This document shows positions 1-10,989 of a stretch of 29,534 bases of DNA, piece by piece. Origin of the DNA: Fragilaria crotonensis. Lineage: Eukaryota > Bacillariophyta > Fragilariophyceae > Fragilariales > Fragilariaceae. Location of the stretch: the NCBI GenBank assembly GCA_022925895.1, contig JAKSYS010000731.1:1-29534 (forward strand). The letters are read 5' to 3'. Below the pieces are notes generated by a model. It ran no database searches and had not been told where the DNA came from. It saw only the letters and a program-made list of their open reading frames with translations. Every line of letters begins with the position of its first letter. Positions within the stretch are counted from its first letter, which is position 1. The translations under genes and the position numbers were made by a program.

Positions 1-1260
1 GCGTTTTTCGAGAAGTTATGTTTAGTCGAAAATTTCGGGTACCAATATTTTTAACATAGTAATGGGACGACCTAGCTTTGCCCGTGTTGTCAAACCAAAA
101 AAATCCTGAAAACAATTGGTGGCATCAAAGATGATGCAAATGAAGGCAACAACAATGGTAAAATTGAGTCCATTTGCCAAATATAGCTCCCTAAAACAAT
201 CATCTAGATGACTGCAATTCTAAAATGCGTTAATGGAAGGTGTGTATGTTGTTCACTTGCAATCCAGAGTATACAAGAATTGCCTCACGGTACCAATGGA
301 GGAACTCCTCCCCATTCAATCAAAAGGATCCACAACCAAAACCTCATACCCGATCCTTCAATCATCAAACTTCCAAAAGGCATTCCAACTCGGTGAAAAA
401 CGACCTCCTCTCAATGGTCGGCATCACCGTTCTTACTCAACAGAATGAGGTCCGGCTGGTAGTCTGCGCTTCCCCTGGCCAGGTCTTTTCCGACGACGAC
501 GAGCGGTCCACAGTTGGTACAAATGACTACTCGCTCATGCATGCCATTTCCTCGTCCTCCAGCATGACCACCACAGAATGAGCTGCTCTCCACCGCGACC
601 GAGTCACAACGTTCATCATCCGCGGTGACAAGGCGCGATGATAAACTGCGAAAAATAGCAGTACAAAATGTTAATTCGTTTGCAACTTGACATCAAAACT
701 CACATCAAAGTGGCAGCTTCAGATGACAGTCTCAACCTGAAACTCACCATTCTGACAACATCTTAATTCATGTACAACTTCTGCTGTTGCCCTGCTTTGG
801 ATCATAAGTCATCATAATCCTTGCTTTGCCGAGCCTTTTGCTTGGTTGATATTCAAAGTATGAGCAATTGTTTTCAGGAAAATTGTCAAGCTTGAACAAA
901 AATCTACGACATCCGCTCGCCATATCTTTCGATAAACCATTGGTACGTCGGAACACCCAACACAACATCTCTACCCAATACAGTTATCTTCCAGTTTGAT
1001 AGGTGGCTAAAGAGAAGTCTTAGTGTATGAATACATCGATAACGGATGGAATCTGGAGTCGTCCCATTACTCCTGAAAACAATTCGTCCCGATACTGTGC
1101 TTAAACTAGTACTACAATTCCATCCGATGGTTTTACCCGTTTTGTCTTGTGAATCCTTGTGACTCGCACGAACTCACGTTGCTACTCCCGTGTGCATCGC
1201 GCTCGCTAGCCCTGCTGTCGCGGCAGGTTATGAGCAGAGTCTACGATGAGGTGGTGAAAT
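1..1260. other. Intergenic stretch without a supported gene
   Basis: I see no convincing coding region. The open frames here (longest about 113 codons at 240-581) are short, overlap each other and show no recognisable motif. The stretch holds a 14-bp inverted pair (58-71 and 1058-1071) and a 14-bp direct pair (104-117 and 1071-1084), possibly the remains of a small element. No RT domain is seen upstream of the RNase H fragment that follows. Confidence 0.5.
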
Positions 1261-2547
1261 ATGTTATGGGACTCCAATCTGTATCGCAGCGACCCCTCGC
1301 TACCAAGGGGCTCCGCTGACAATGAGCGTCATATCTCGGTACACTTTCCAAACCATTTGTTCCCCAGCACCGAGGTTGCAAACTCGGCTCTCTACTACGA
1401 GGTCAAGCCCGATTGGTATACGGCAACGATCCCATCCCAGGCAGTCCCAACGGATATCCAGGGACGTCATATTTTGACAGCGCAGCGTTCGACGAGCTCC
1501 TTCGCAAGTATCCCGAGTCCAGCCACCTCTTTCACAGAATGGATACAACTGCTGCCTCCGGCTGAACGTCGCCTTATCTCATCCCACTATTTCAAGGACT
1601 GCGATGCAGAAGAGGCACTACTCCAATACCTCCAGATTCCCTGTGCTATGCTCATTGGTACAGATGGGGGCAAAAGTCACCACAGCGGATCCTTCTCCTG
1701 GATACTCTGCTCTCCAGGACTCGAACAGCTGGTTCTTAACGCTGGCCCAGTGGATGGATGGCACCGATGTCAAAGCTCGCTTCGCAGTGAAGCCGCGGCC
1801 GATACCTCACTCATTCTCTATGTGGACGAACTCGCCACATATCACCAAGTTGAAATCTCATGCACTTTTCAATTGTACGTGGATAGCACCAGCGCGATCA
1901 GCAACGTGAAGATGCTTCGAGACCTCATACCCAAACGTCGGTTCCCCAACCATGCTGACATACTGTCTACAATGAGCTCTGCCCACTATGTCCTTGAACA
2001 TGTTCGGTTCACCCACGTGCATAGCCATCAAGATCAGACGACTGCCTTTGATGATCTTCCCTTTCCAGCGCAATTAAATGTGCTCTGTGACAAAATGGCC
2101 ACTAATCAAATGCAGCGGCAAGCGCTCCATGAAGAGGAGCGCACCCTCTCGGTGCCGCTGCTCGCTCGGACCCTGGAAGTGGCAGTCCAGTACGAAAAAC
2201 AAGTGATTTCATCGCATTATGTGACACGACTTCGAGAGTGTATCAGTTTAACTGATCATCGCGCCTTTCTCCAAAGAAAGTACAAATGGTCAGACCAAAC
2301 GTGGTCATTCATCGCATGGGATGCATTTATGACCTGTGCCAGGAAACCAACTCTTACGAACCCGGTCACCCGGTCCAAGATTGTTCACAACTGGCTTCAC
2401 CTTGGTACGCAACGCGCTAAATTCGGGACAGGACCAAGTTTGTCTGAGTTCCACAGTTCGAATTACTTAGAATCGTTGGAGATAATGTTTCATTTTAGAT
2501 CGATAACACTTTCACGAGTGTCATCCTGGTCAAGAGCCTTCATTTAA
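1261..2547 (+). pseudogene. 5'-truncated non-LTR retroelement fragment, RNase H-like domain
   Basis: A 428-codon open frame that looks like the C-terminal part of a retroelement polyprotein. RNase H cleaves the RNA strand of RNA-DNA hybrids during element copying. The acidic catalytic set is visible in order: D135 (LIGTDGG), E177 (RSEAAAD), D208 (YVDSTSAI), the HVHSHQD segment at 252-258, and D278 (LNVLCDKMA). The layout resembles the RNase H domain fused to reverse transcriptase in stramenopile elements. No reverse transcriptase or endonuclease is found upstream, so the copy is 5'-truncated, as is usual for non-LTR elements. The final 30 or so residues lose resemblance. A CHPGQEP reading in the +2 frame near 2519-2540 suggests that a terminal Cys/His motif was lost by frameshift. 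The ATG is simply the first in the frame and need not be a real start. Confidence is high for RNase H-like, lower for the element class. Confidence 0.75.
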
Positions 2548-2732
2548 CCTACGAACTCCTTTGATATATTTCACGTGAATTGTAGACTGACGGATTTGCT
2601 CTATCGGAGTGTATCAAAATCACAATACACCTGGTCGCTACTCAGTTGTCGTTTCATGTCATGAAACACACCTGTTTTTCAGCAATCCAGAAACCTCCTA
2701 TTAGTACCACGTATTCTATAATTCGTTGCGCG

Positions 2733-5700
2733 ATGATGCGCCACACTACGACAGGTACAGCGTTGCTGTTCCTTGCATTGACTGCAGCGAGTTGTGCTGA
2801 TGTGAGTGCCGACTATTTTCAGTCACGACTCTAATGACAGATTACCTGGGTTTTGGTGTTCGAGCTGTGACGCCGATGAGAGATGAGACACACACAAGCC
2901 TCATCATGAGTGTAACGCTTGTTTATTTTGACGATTGTCCAACATGTTCAACTGGTCAAGGTGTCAATACGAACATGGATCGCTCTGTCCTCCCCAATTT
3001 AATGACTAACCGTTCATTCGTGTCCCACCTCCAAGGCTGCTGCTACTGCCGAGTTGCCTGTGAAATACGTTTACGATAAATGTCCCGAGGGAGCCGACCC
3101 TGACGACTGTCCAGTGCCCCGCTTCAAACCATGTCTTGCTTCCTGAGGAATCCGAGTGTGGGAAGGGGAAAGATCGCAGGATGATGCTAAGCAAATCGGA
3201 ACTGGCGGAGCGACACCTGCAACTCTTCGGTGGCCCTAAACCACTTCCGAAGCAATTCGAGATTAATGACGATGACACGCCAGCCACTCCCGTACAATAA
3301 ACCGTGCTACAGTCCTACCAGGAATGATCTTGCCGAATCCTGGACCAAGTGGGTGGCTGACGAAGATGCGTCCGTGGTCCTGGATCTTAGTTTTCCATTC
3401 GAATTCTTCGGATCAACATACAACACTACCTACATCAACGACAACGGATTTATCACCTTCAGGAACACCTTTCGCAACACCTACCAGCCAGTTTCCCTTC
3501 CTTCTGGTTTGACGACTCCCATGATTGCTCCTTTCTGGGCTGACGGCGAGGTTGCTGGAAACGGTGGGCGAGGAAACATCTGGTACAAGGACTTTGGTGA
3601 TAAGCTTTCAGTTATTTGGGACGAGGTTGGTTACTATGCCGAGGCTGATACAAAGGCTACGACCCACAACTCCTTCCAGCTTGTCATCTCCAAGGCCCAG
3701 GACTTGACGGAGGATATGAATAACATTTGCTTCTGTTACCTCGACATGGGGTGGACTCACGGTGACAAGGACGGCGTCAATGGCTTTGAAAAAAACCCAC
3801 GCGTTGGTCGGAGTCGGGCTGCGACGGTCGGGATAACGAGAGGTTTGGCTGGTAAGTTGCGGTCCAACCCCTGAACTGTCGTTTGGTTCACATGGGTCTG
3901 CAAAATGCTAACGTTCAAGCCAACCGTTTTTTATTCCTCGCCCTTTTCCAAGATCCCTTCGGCACCACATCGTATGCACAGATCGGTCGTTTCAACACCA
4001 GCGGAACTATCTTCAACGGAGTTAGAGTTCCAAGCGGAGTTGATTGGCTGGATTTCTTGGGATCTATCCAGATCCTGAACGCCCGTATGGGTTTCTGCTT
4101 CAACTCTGGTCCCAACATGCCTCCTGTCTTTAAGGGCGGCCCAACGGATGGAATCATGAGAATCCCGTGCGGAAGCAACCTTAAGGAATACAAGGTACGT
4201 CAGTGTGTGCATTTTTGACACCGTCATGATCGACACCTTGTTGTTCTTCGTAGAATGCTAACAATGGCTGAACGTCAATGCCTGTTGAACAGGTCTACTT
4301 TGGGGCTCCGGAATTTGATCAGACTCTGACTTGGGAAATCCTTGAAGAACCAGATGTAACACCAATCGGGTTTTGGCCTCTATTGACGGTGATGGTTCTC
4401 CTTCTGATACGATTGGACTGCGCTTTGAGTGGCTCACTGTTGACTTTGGTACCTATGGAGGGAAAACATTCGATTTCACGTTTCAAATCTGTGATAGCGT
4501 CAATCCTCCTGCTTGCGTCACGCGAACCATCTCATTTGTTTTGGAGAGTGCGGAACTGCCAATGGCGGCACCTGTATCCTGGAGAAGTGCACTCCCATAA
4601 AGGATACTGCATGCGCTGCGGACGTTGGCCCTAAGTGCACTCCCTGGCTTTCTGATCAACATTGCGAAGCTCCATTTGCCTTCCCAGCAATGCTTGTCTC
4701 CGGTCGCTATCCAATCATCAGGGATTCTCTCCGTGGCAACTTCGACGTACTTGGCGAAGATGGTTGGTGGTTCCACTACACTGACGATCGCGCTGGTGCC
4801 TATACCTTCACGCGCGACATGGGCGAAGCTGCCCCCGACCCCCGAGCTTTTGTGTTGTCTCACTTCGGTGAATCAGCTTCTGTGATCTGCTGGTGACCCG
4901 TCGTCGTCTTTGTGCTTCGGCAGTGCTCTGGCTTGGACCACTCCAGTCGTTATTCGGGCCGAGGGTCACCACGGCGGAACAGGCGTGTTCGTCTTGCCAT
5001 CCGGTCTGGACATCTCAGGCGGTCCAACTCCGGAGTGGGCAGTTGGCGCTGGTTCGATCAACCTGACTCAGATTCGCAACTATTTAAACAGTCTCAGTCC
5101 TACTCCGACGAAGATCCTTGTTGAGAAGTTTGTTGCGGGCTCAGGATCTGGAGCAACGGCAACCCTTCCTAACGAATACAAGTTCCAAGTGTTCGTTGGA
5201 AAGATCGGTTCGATTTCGGCATTCCTTAATCCTGGCAAGCCTTGTGCGTGTTACGGGGAGCAGTACAGTGAAAACTGGAAGTGTCTTCACAAGTATGGCT
5301 GCTTCAAGGATCAATTGCCCTTCGGCAAGAAGACCGGCAAATGCTACACGATCGACTTTGCAGATGGCGTTGAAAAATCCAAAACAACCTCAGTAAGGGG
5401 CTTGGACTTGTGCGGTCCAGCTCCTCCACCCAAAACGTGCCTCTTTAACAAGATGAAGGCCATTGCCAAAGCGTTGTCTGCCAAGCTCGGAGTGTACGTA
5501 CGCATCGACATGTTTGTGACGGACAAGAATGAGATCTACATGCAGGAATACACCTTCAACAACCACTTGGGAGGTACAAAACACTGTGCTGCCAAAAAGG
5601 ATGACGTGACTGGATGCATCGACTCGTGTTTCCTAGGAAATCTGTAGTCCGAGAATGGGGGTGATCCCGAAATGGGTTGCCCCAAGACTGCACGGCCCTC

Positions 5701-5797
5701 TGTCTTTGACGCAGGATACGGATCCCTCTCCGACGCGGCGCAATGCAGTGCTGCCATGGGACAGGCACCAATAACGGCTCTTCCGGCATGTTTCTAG
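2733..5797 (+). pseudogene. Copy A: decayed paralogue of the secreted NIDO/ATP-grasp-like gene
   Basis: Tandem paralogue of the gene at 7407-10659, same strand, same exon pattern. Exons read as 2733-2801 (signal peptide), 3036-3851, 3953-4194 and 4293-5797; introns begin GTGAGT, GTAAGT and GTACGT and end AG. Exon 3 is 242 nt in both copies and intron phases (0, 1, 0) match. The frame is broken by a 4-bp insertion near 3136-3141, a tandem GCCA duplication (3279-3286), T-runs one base short at 4371-4374 and 4539-4542, a 7-bp tandem duplication CCCCCGA (4832-4845), and in-frame stops at 4883-4885 and 5645-5647. Homology to copy B continues past the last stop to a TAG at 5795-5797. Domain content is as in copy B: NIDO, Cys-rich spacer, ATP-grasp-like. 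The two T-run losses could be sequencing errors; the duplications and stops look genuine. Splice signals remain intact, so decay appears recent. Confidence 0.85.
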
Positions 5798-6723
5798 ACA
5801 AAAGGAATTTCCGTTTCGACGAGGGTGATGTCATTCACCAACGATATCAGATCAATCTCTGTGTATCTACAATGTTGTTGGGCTCGCATTATGGGGGTGA
5901 TGACACTACAACGATGAACCAGTAGTGTAATGCTGGTCAGCATTCATATTTTGTGTCATCCTAGTAGTATGGTTCATAGGAACTACCGGTATCAGCGCTC
6001 AGCGCTACTTGATGATTCAGCGCATGATGTGAGTGTTTGAAGCACCTTTGTCTTGCCGCATCGCATTTGCGTATCCAAACAAAATATAATTAGTTACGGT
6101 CAAGATTGCTTGCCTTCCTCGTCATCTATTCTCACCGGAAGGAATCGCTTACATCACATACAGTACATGACCTATCGTATTAAGTGGTGCTCCAGTAGGT
6201 GGTAGCGTAGTACAGTACTCGGACTACTCGGAGTACTCCTAGTTCCGAGTACTCCTTATTGTGGAACTGCATTTCCGGAAATACAATTTTTGATCTGTAC
6301 GACCAGCTCAGATGTTGTGTGTTGTAGTTGCGGGTACTCGTGCTATAGCACCGATAACCTGCAACCTACTGTACTCGCATCATGCAAGAGAAGAAGGTAA
6401 AACGACGTGATTTTCAGCATCGACTGCGATCTCGCGATCTTGGGGCTTGCAAAATCCTGCAGAGGGGCTGGATAATGTAATGGTATCCTGTATCCTGATT
6501 CCCGATCTGTTACGAGTCGCGACTCCCGACTCAACAAGATAGACAAATGGGAATTTGCGATAGGAGCCCGAAGCCACCCAACGGAATATCTCTGAAGCAA
6601 CAGTAACAGATTTACGCGAAGGATCGCGTAATCGTGCCTAGTAGAGTGTCCATTATGTCTCATGTGTTTTCTTTTGACTAGTAGTCTGGTACGGTACAAT
6701 TGTATTGAGATAGGACGCGGATC

Positions 6724-6879
6724 CGATTAGAATGCAAGGAAATGATGGCGCAAGCCGTACCAATCAGCATTCCCTCCATATGTTACTGTCTTACTGGAGT
6801 ACTGTATCACCGTAGGTAGTACGTGAAAGGGTCAGTACTGTGACGTCATCCTTGACGTCATTTCCTTGCATTCTAATCG
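6724..6879. repeat. 22-bp perfect inverted repeat, MITE-like or hairpin
   Basis: Arms at 6724-6745 and 6858-6879 are exact reverse complements (22/22) separated by 112 bp, giving a 156-bp unit with no coding potential. This fits a very small non-autonomous DNA element or a structured transcript. No clear target-site duplication is visible next to the arms. The right arm overlaps the second TGACGTCA octamer. Confidence 0.6.
6841..6860. promoter_or_regulatory. Paired TGACGTCA (CRE-type, bZIP) sites upstream of copy B
   Basis: Two perfect octamer palindromes TGACGTCA at 6841-6848 and 6853-6860 are separated by 4 bp, so their centres are 12 bp apart. TGACGT/ACGTCA motifs are established CO2/cAMP-responsive bZIP elements in diatom promoters such as that of the Phaeodactylum carbonic anhydrase PtCA1. 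The pair lies about 550 bp upstream of the copy B start codon. That it controls copy B is inference. Confidence 0.35.
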
Positions 6880-7406
6880 AAACTGGTATTCGTAAGACAT
6901 TAAGCCTATTCTTGTTCTACTTACAATTTACTTGACGATAAAAGTACCTTTTATTGGTTGTGATTCGAATTGCATCTGCCCTTGTTCGTCGAGACGTCAC
7001 ATAACGGATTCTAAATAAGAAGTTTTCTGTAGACTATCCCAGTCCTGAGGTCCGAGTAGTATTGCAAAGTTAGGGTTCCGACAACTCATTCGGGAATGGA
7101 AATGGACAAAATTGAAGACACTGTCGGACGGAGCGTATAAATGGATTCGCATCCTATCAATGATAAATACCAAAAACAAACCAGGCGAAAGTCGTTTTCA
7201 TAAAGGAGGGCACAAGATGCATCCATTTTAAGTGTACAATCACGAGTTCATTTAGTATCGTGGTTTTTGGTCCGGCGTATCCAGTCATTTTCAAGGTAGG
7301 GGGAGGCGTACATGGAGTACAGTTTTTGCACTACAAGCTGAAAACGTGCTGCACACTTTTCGACGACTAGGGATTCCACTATCGGGCACTCACCAAGTTT
7401 GTACTG

Positions 7407-10400
7407 ATGACAATGAGCATGAAGCTTCATTTCGCCTTGAGCGTCATCTCTGTCATCGCTTTGGCTGTTGGAGCCAATGTGGACAGCACAGCTGTAAGAC
7501 ATATGCCTTTCGTTGAAAACTGTTTGAATTGTTCAATTTTGATGGTATTGAGTATAGCGTCAATTTGTTAGTTGTCGCTGGCGCGATGACGACTACCGCA
7601 ACGCAACGCTTCCACTTTACTCAAGCGCATTGTTTACGAGAACAAACGTATATTCTCTCGAGATTGGGCCAGAGGTTTCAGGTTACAAAGGAAGCAGTTC
7701 GATGGCTTCGCTAATGTGAAAAACGACCAGTGTACATGTTACCCAAGTACGGAGTACTGGAGTTTACTTGTTTGCTATTTGATCACGAGTTATGGAATAC
7801 AATTGCTCCGTTTTGCTTTATAGGTTTTCTGCCGGTAGACCATCGCCCTTCTGCATGTCCTGCACTCCGTACACAAACCTAACACAATTCTTCTTTTGCA
7901 GGAACGCAAACTTCAAACAGTGCCTCAATTCAAGTATGTTGCATGTCCTGCGAAAGCTGATCCAGCGGATTGTCCCGTCCCGAATTATGCTCCGTGCAGT
8001 CCTGAGGAAACGGCTTGCGACGAACCAAAAGTTCGCCGACAGTTGGCTCCTGAAGTAGAAGAGGCGCGTCGCCTTCAACTCTTTGGTGGTACTAAACCAG
8101 TTCCGAAGCAGTTTGAGATTCTTGACGATGATGAGCCTTTCCCCTACGATCAGCCTTGCTACAGCCCCTCCAGAAATGATCTTACCGATTCCTGGACGAA
8201 GTGGGTTGCTGCTGAGGATGAGTCTGTGGAAGTTAATCTCAAATTCAATTTTTCGTTCTTTGGATCCACGTACAACAAGACTTTTGTCAGCGATAACGGA
8301 TTCCTCTCTTTCAGAAACACATTCAGAGATAATTACCAACCAGCATCCTTGCCATCTGGTTTGTCAACTCCCATCATCGCTCCATTCTGGGCCGACGCCG
8401 AGGTTGCTGGAAACGGTGGGATCGGTAACATTTGGTTCAAGGACTTTGGTGACAAATTCGCAGTCATTTGGGACGAAGTCGGTTATTTCTCTGACACCAC
8501 ACCCAAGTCGCACAACTCCTTCCAGGTAGTCATCTCCAACAAGCAGGATTTCCCAGACATTAATAACATTTGCTTTTGCTACCTTGACATGGGATGGACT
8601 CACGGCGATCGAGATGGAGTTAATGGCTTTGAAATTGTCCCACGCGTTGGTGCTAGTCGCGCTGCCACAGTCGGAATTTCAAGGGGGTTTGCTGGTAAGT
8701 GTGCTAAGTGTAACAGAACATTCTGACATTCGCATCGTCGCCGATGTTATCGAGTCTCTACCAATTTGTGATTCTGCAATCCCTCTCACACGTTTGCTTG
8801 AACGTTGCTGTTCTTGTCTGCTGCAGATCCCTTTGGCACCACGACGTATGCCCAGATCGGACGCTTCAACACCAGCGGAACTATTCATAACGGAGTAAGG
8901 GTTCCAAGTGGAGTCGATTGGCTAGATTTCCTCGGTTCTACCAAGATCCTCAATGCCCGCACCGGGTTCTGCTTCAACTCTGGTCAAAATATGCCTCCTG
9001 TCTTCAAGGCAGGCCCCACGAATGGTACCATCACGATCCCTTGTGGTAGCGAGCTCGATGAGTACAAGGTATGGCCTTCAAAATGATCTTCGCCTGCCTT
9101 TTTTTGTCTTTCCAAACCTCCACTCTCCTCGGATCTTTTCCTTACCATTTGCTTCCTGCCATTGCCTCTTCCAGGTGTATTTTGGAGCTCCTGAGTTTGA
9201 TCAAACTCTGACATGGGAGGTTCTCTCCGAGCCTGCGGTGACCCCACCTGGCTTTATTGCCACCGTTGACGGCGATGGAATCCCAGATGATACCGTTGGT
9301 ATCCGCTTCCAGTACCTTAACCCTGACTTTGCCACGTACGGCGGCCAATGGTTCAATTTCACCTTCAAGGCGTGCGACAATGTCAACCCCCCAGCCTGCA
9401 CCATCGCAACCGTCGCTATCCAAATTGGGGTTTGTGGGGCTGTTGACTGCGATCCAGAAAAATGTGTCCCAATCACTGACAGCCAGTGTGTTGCCGATGT
9501 TGGTCCAGTTTGCACTCCGTTCCTGTCTGGCGAGCACTGTGACCCTCAGTACTCCTTCCCAATGCTGATCTCTGCTCGTTACCCCAACATCAAGGAGTCC
9601 TTACGCGGTCCCACGGATGTCCTCGGAGACGCAGGCTGGTGGTACCATTACACGGATGACCGTGCTGGAGGCTACTCGTTTACTCGTGCGAGTGGCGAGG
9701 CCGCACCACCGCTTCTCTGCTGTGTGACTACTGTGGACCAACTTTTGGGACCCGTTGGTAACCCTTCGTTATCGTCGTGCTTCGATGGTACTCCGGCCTG
9801 GACAAGTCCGGTTGTCATTCGTGCTGAGGGTCACCACGGCGGAACGGGTGTGTTCGTCTTGCCATCTGGCTTGAACATATCCGGCGGTCCTACTCCCGAG
9901 TTGGCGGTCGGCGCTGGTTCCATCACCCTGGCTCAGATTCGCACTTATTTGAACAGTCTCACTCCCACTCCAACCAAGATCCTGGTGGAGACGTTCATCG
10001 CAGGCTCGGGATCAGGAGCAACTGCCACCCTTCCTAACGAGTACAAGTTCCACATGTTCAATGGAAAGATCGGTTCGATTTCTGCATTCCTGAACCCTGG
10101 CAAGCCGTGCGCCTGTTACGGAGAGTACGACGAAGACTGGCAATGCCTCCACAAGTACGGGTGCTTCAAGACTCAAATGCCGTTCGGTACTATGCATGAT
10201 TCCTGCTACGAGGTTGACTTCCCTGACGTTGGTGGACCAGTTGTAACCACCTCTGTGAAGGGCTTTGACTTGTGTGGCCCTGTCCCTTCGCCTCCACCTT
10301 GTCTCTTCAACAAGATGAAGGCCATTGCCAAAAAGCTGTCGTTGCTGATTGGGGTGTACGTACGCATCGACATGTTTGTTACGGCCAACAATGAGATCTA

Positions 10401-10659
10401 CGTGCAGGAGTACACATTCAACCATCTTGGTGGCACCAAGCACTGCGCATCGAGACTTGATTTCGATTGCGTTGATTCATGCATCCTCGGACGTTATTGG
10501 TACGATGCGGGAACCACCAATGAACAGCGCGCTCAGGGAGGTCCCAACAAACCCAGACCCTCTGCGTTCCCTGCCAACTACGGCAGCTTGTCGGATTCAG
10601 CCCAATGCACAAGTGCCTTGGCGTACTCGCCACTCCTTGCCGTCAAGGCATGCAGCTGA
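7407..10659 (+). CDS. Copy B: secreted NIDO domain protein with C-terminal ATP-grasp-like (TupA-like) domain
   Basis: Four exons, 7407-7493, 7902-8694, 8827-9068 and 9175-10659, join in frame to 868 aa. Introns (GTAAGA, GTAAGT, GTATGG donors; AG acceptors) have phases 0, 1, 0. Exon 1 encodes almost only a signal peptide (hydrophobic LSVISVIALAVG). Residues about 140-305 form a nidogen-type NIDO domain (SDNGFLSF, IAPFWADAEV, AVIWDEVGYF, NSFQVVI, CFCYLDMGWT). Residues about 375-505 look like an Ig/cadherin-like strand region followed by a Cys-rich segment. Residues about 583-795 resemble TupA-like ATP-grasp: VVIRAEGHHGGTGVFVL as nucleotide loop with Arg590 where Lys is usual, ILVETFIAG, EYKFHMFNGKIGSI, YVRIDMF and IYVQEYTF (R771, D773, E786). 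Many cysteines fit a secretory-pathway location. Substrate unknown; cell-surface adhesion plus peptide or glycan modification is speculation. Three possible starts (codons 1, 3, 5) all keep the signal peptide. Confidence 0.9.
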
Positions 10660-10989
10660 GGTGTAGACGCCAAACGCATGTTGTGACATTATACGCAGCT
10701 TGCTTAGATTAAATGGGAAGATAATGCTGCATCCGCGCACTAGTTTAAAGATTACATTTGCATAAGTTACACAGGGATACTGTAGCAGTACTGAGATTGG
10801 ATCATGTCGAAAAGCGTGTCACAACGTTTGTGGCGAGAAACTGCGGAGTGTTGCCTTCGAAAGGCATGCTTGTGTACTACTAGTAGAGGTGATGGAAAAG
10901 GAACTATGTTTCAAAGCGTATTTCCGACGTATTTGCAATCTGTAGGGACACATGAGCGAGGAGCCAACCACGTTGGAGTTCATGTTTAC
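10660..10989. other. Short intergenic gap between convergent genes
   Basis: 330 bp between the stop of copy B and the stop of the minus-strand membrane protein gene. It must hold both 3' ends. I see no further gene, and no polyadenylation signal I can defend. Confidence 0.5.

Larger units (their letters stand above)
5798..7406. other. Intergenic region between copies A and B
   Basis: No supported gene; open frames are short and lack motifs. The stretch contains palindromic GGAGTACTCC (6230-6239) with a second CGAGTACTCC (6246-6255), a 22-bp inverted repeat (6724-6745/6858-6879) and two TGACGTCA octamers (6841-6848, 6853-6860). The last 500 bp must include the promoter of copy B; I see no clear TATA or initiator that I can defend. 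Confidence 0.5.

Noticed and set aside
240..581. 113-codon plus-strand frame
   Set aside because: Overlapping frames of similar size on both strands, no motif and no composition signal of coding.
4883..5647. In-frame TGA and TAG in copy A as readthrough or recoded codons
   Set aside because: Copy A also has several frame breaks and the paralogue has sense codons there; decay is simpler.
6343..6699. 118-codon minus-strand frame between copies A and B
   Set aside because: No recognisable motif, and it lies in repeat-bearing intergenic DNA.
7529..7714. 61-codon frame inside intron 1 of copy B
   Set aside because: It lies wholly within a well-supported intron and has no motif.
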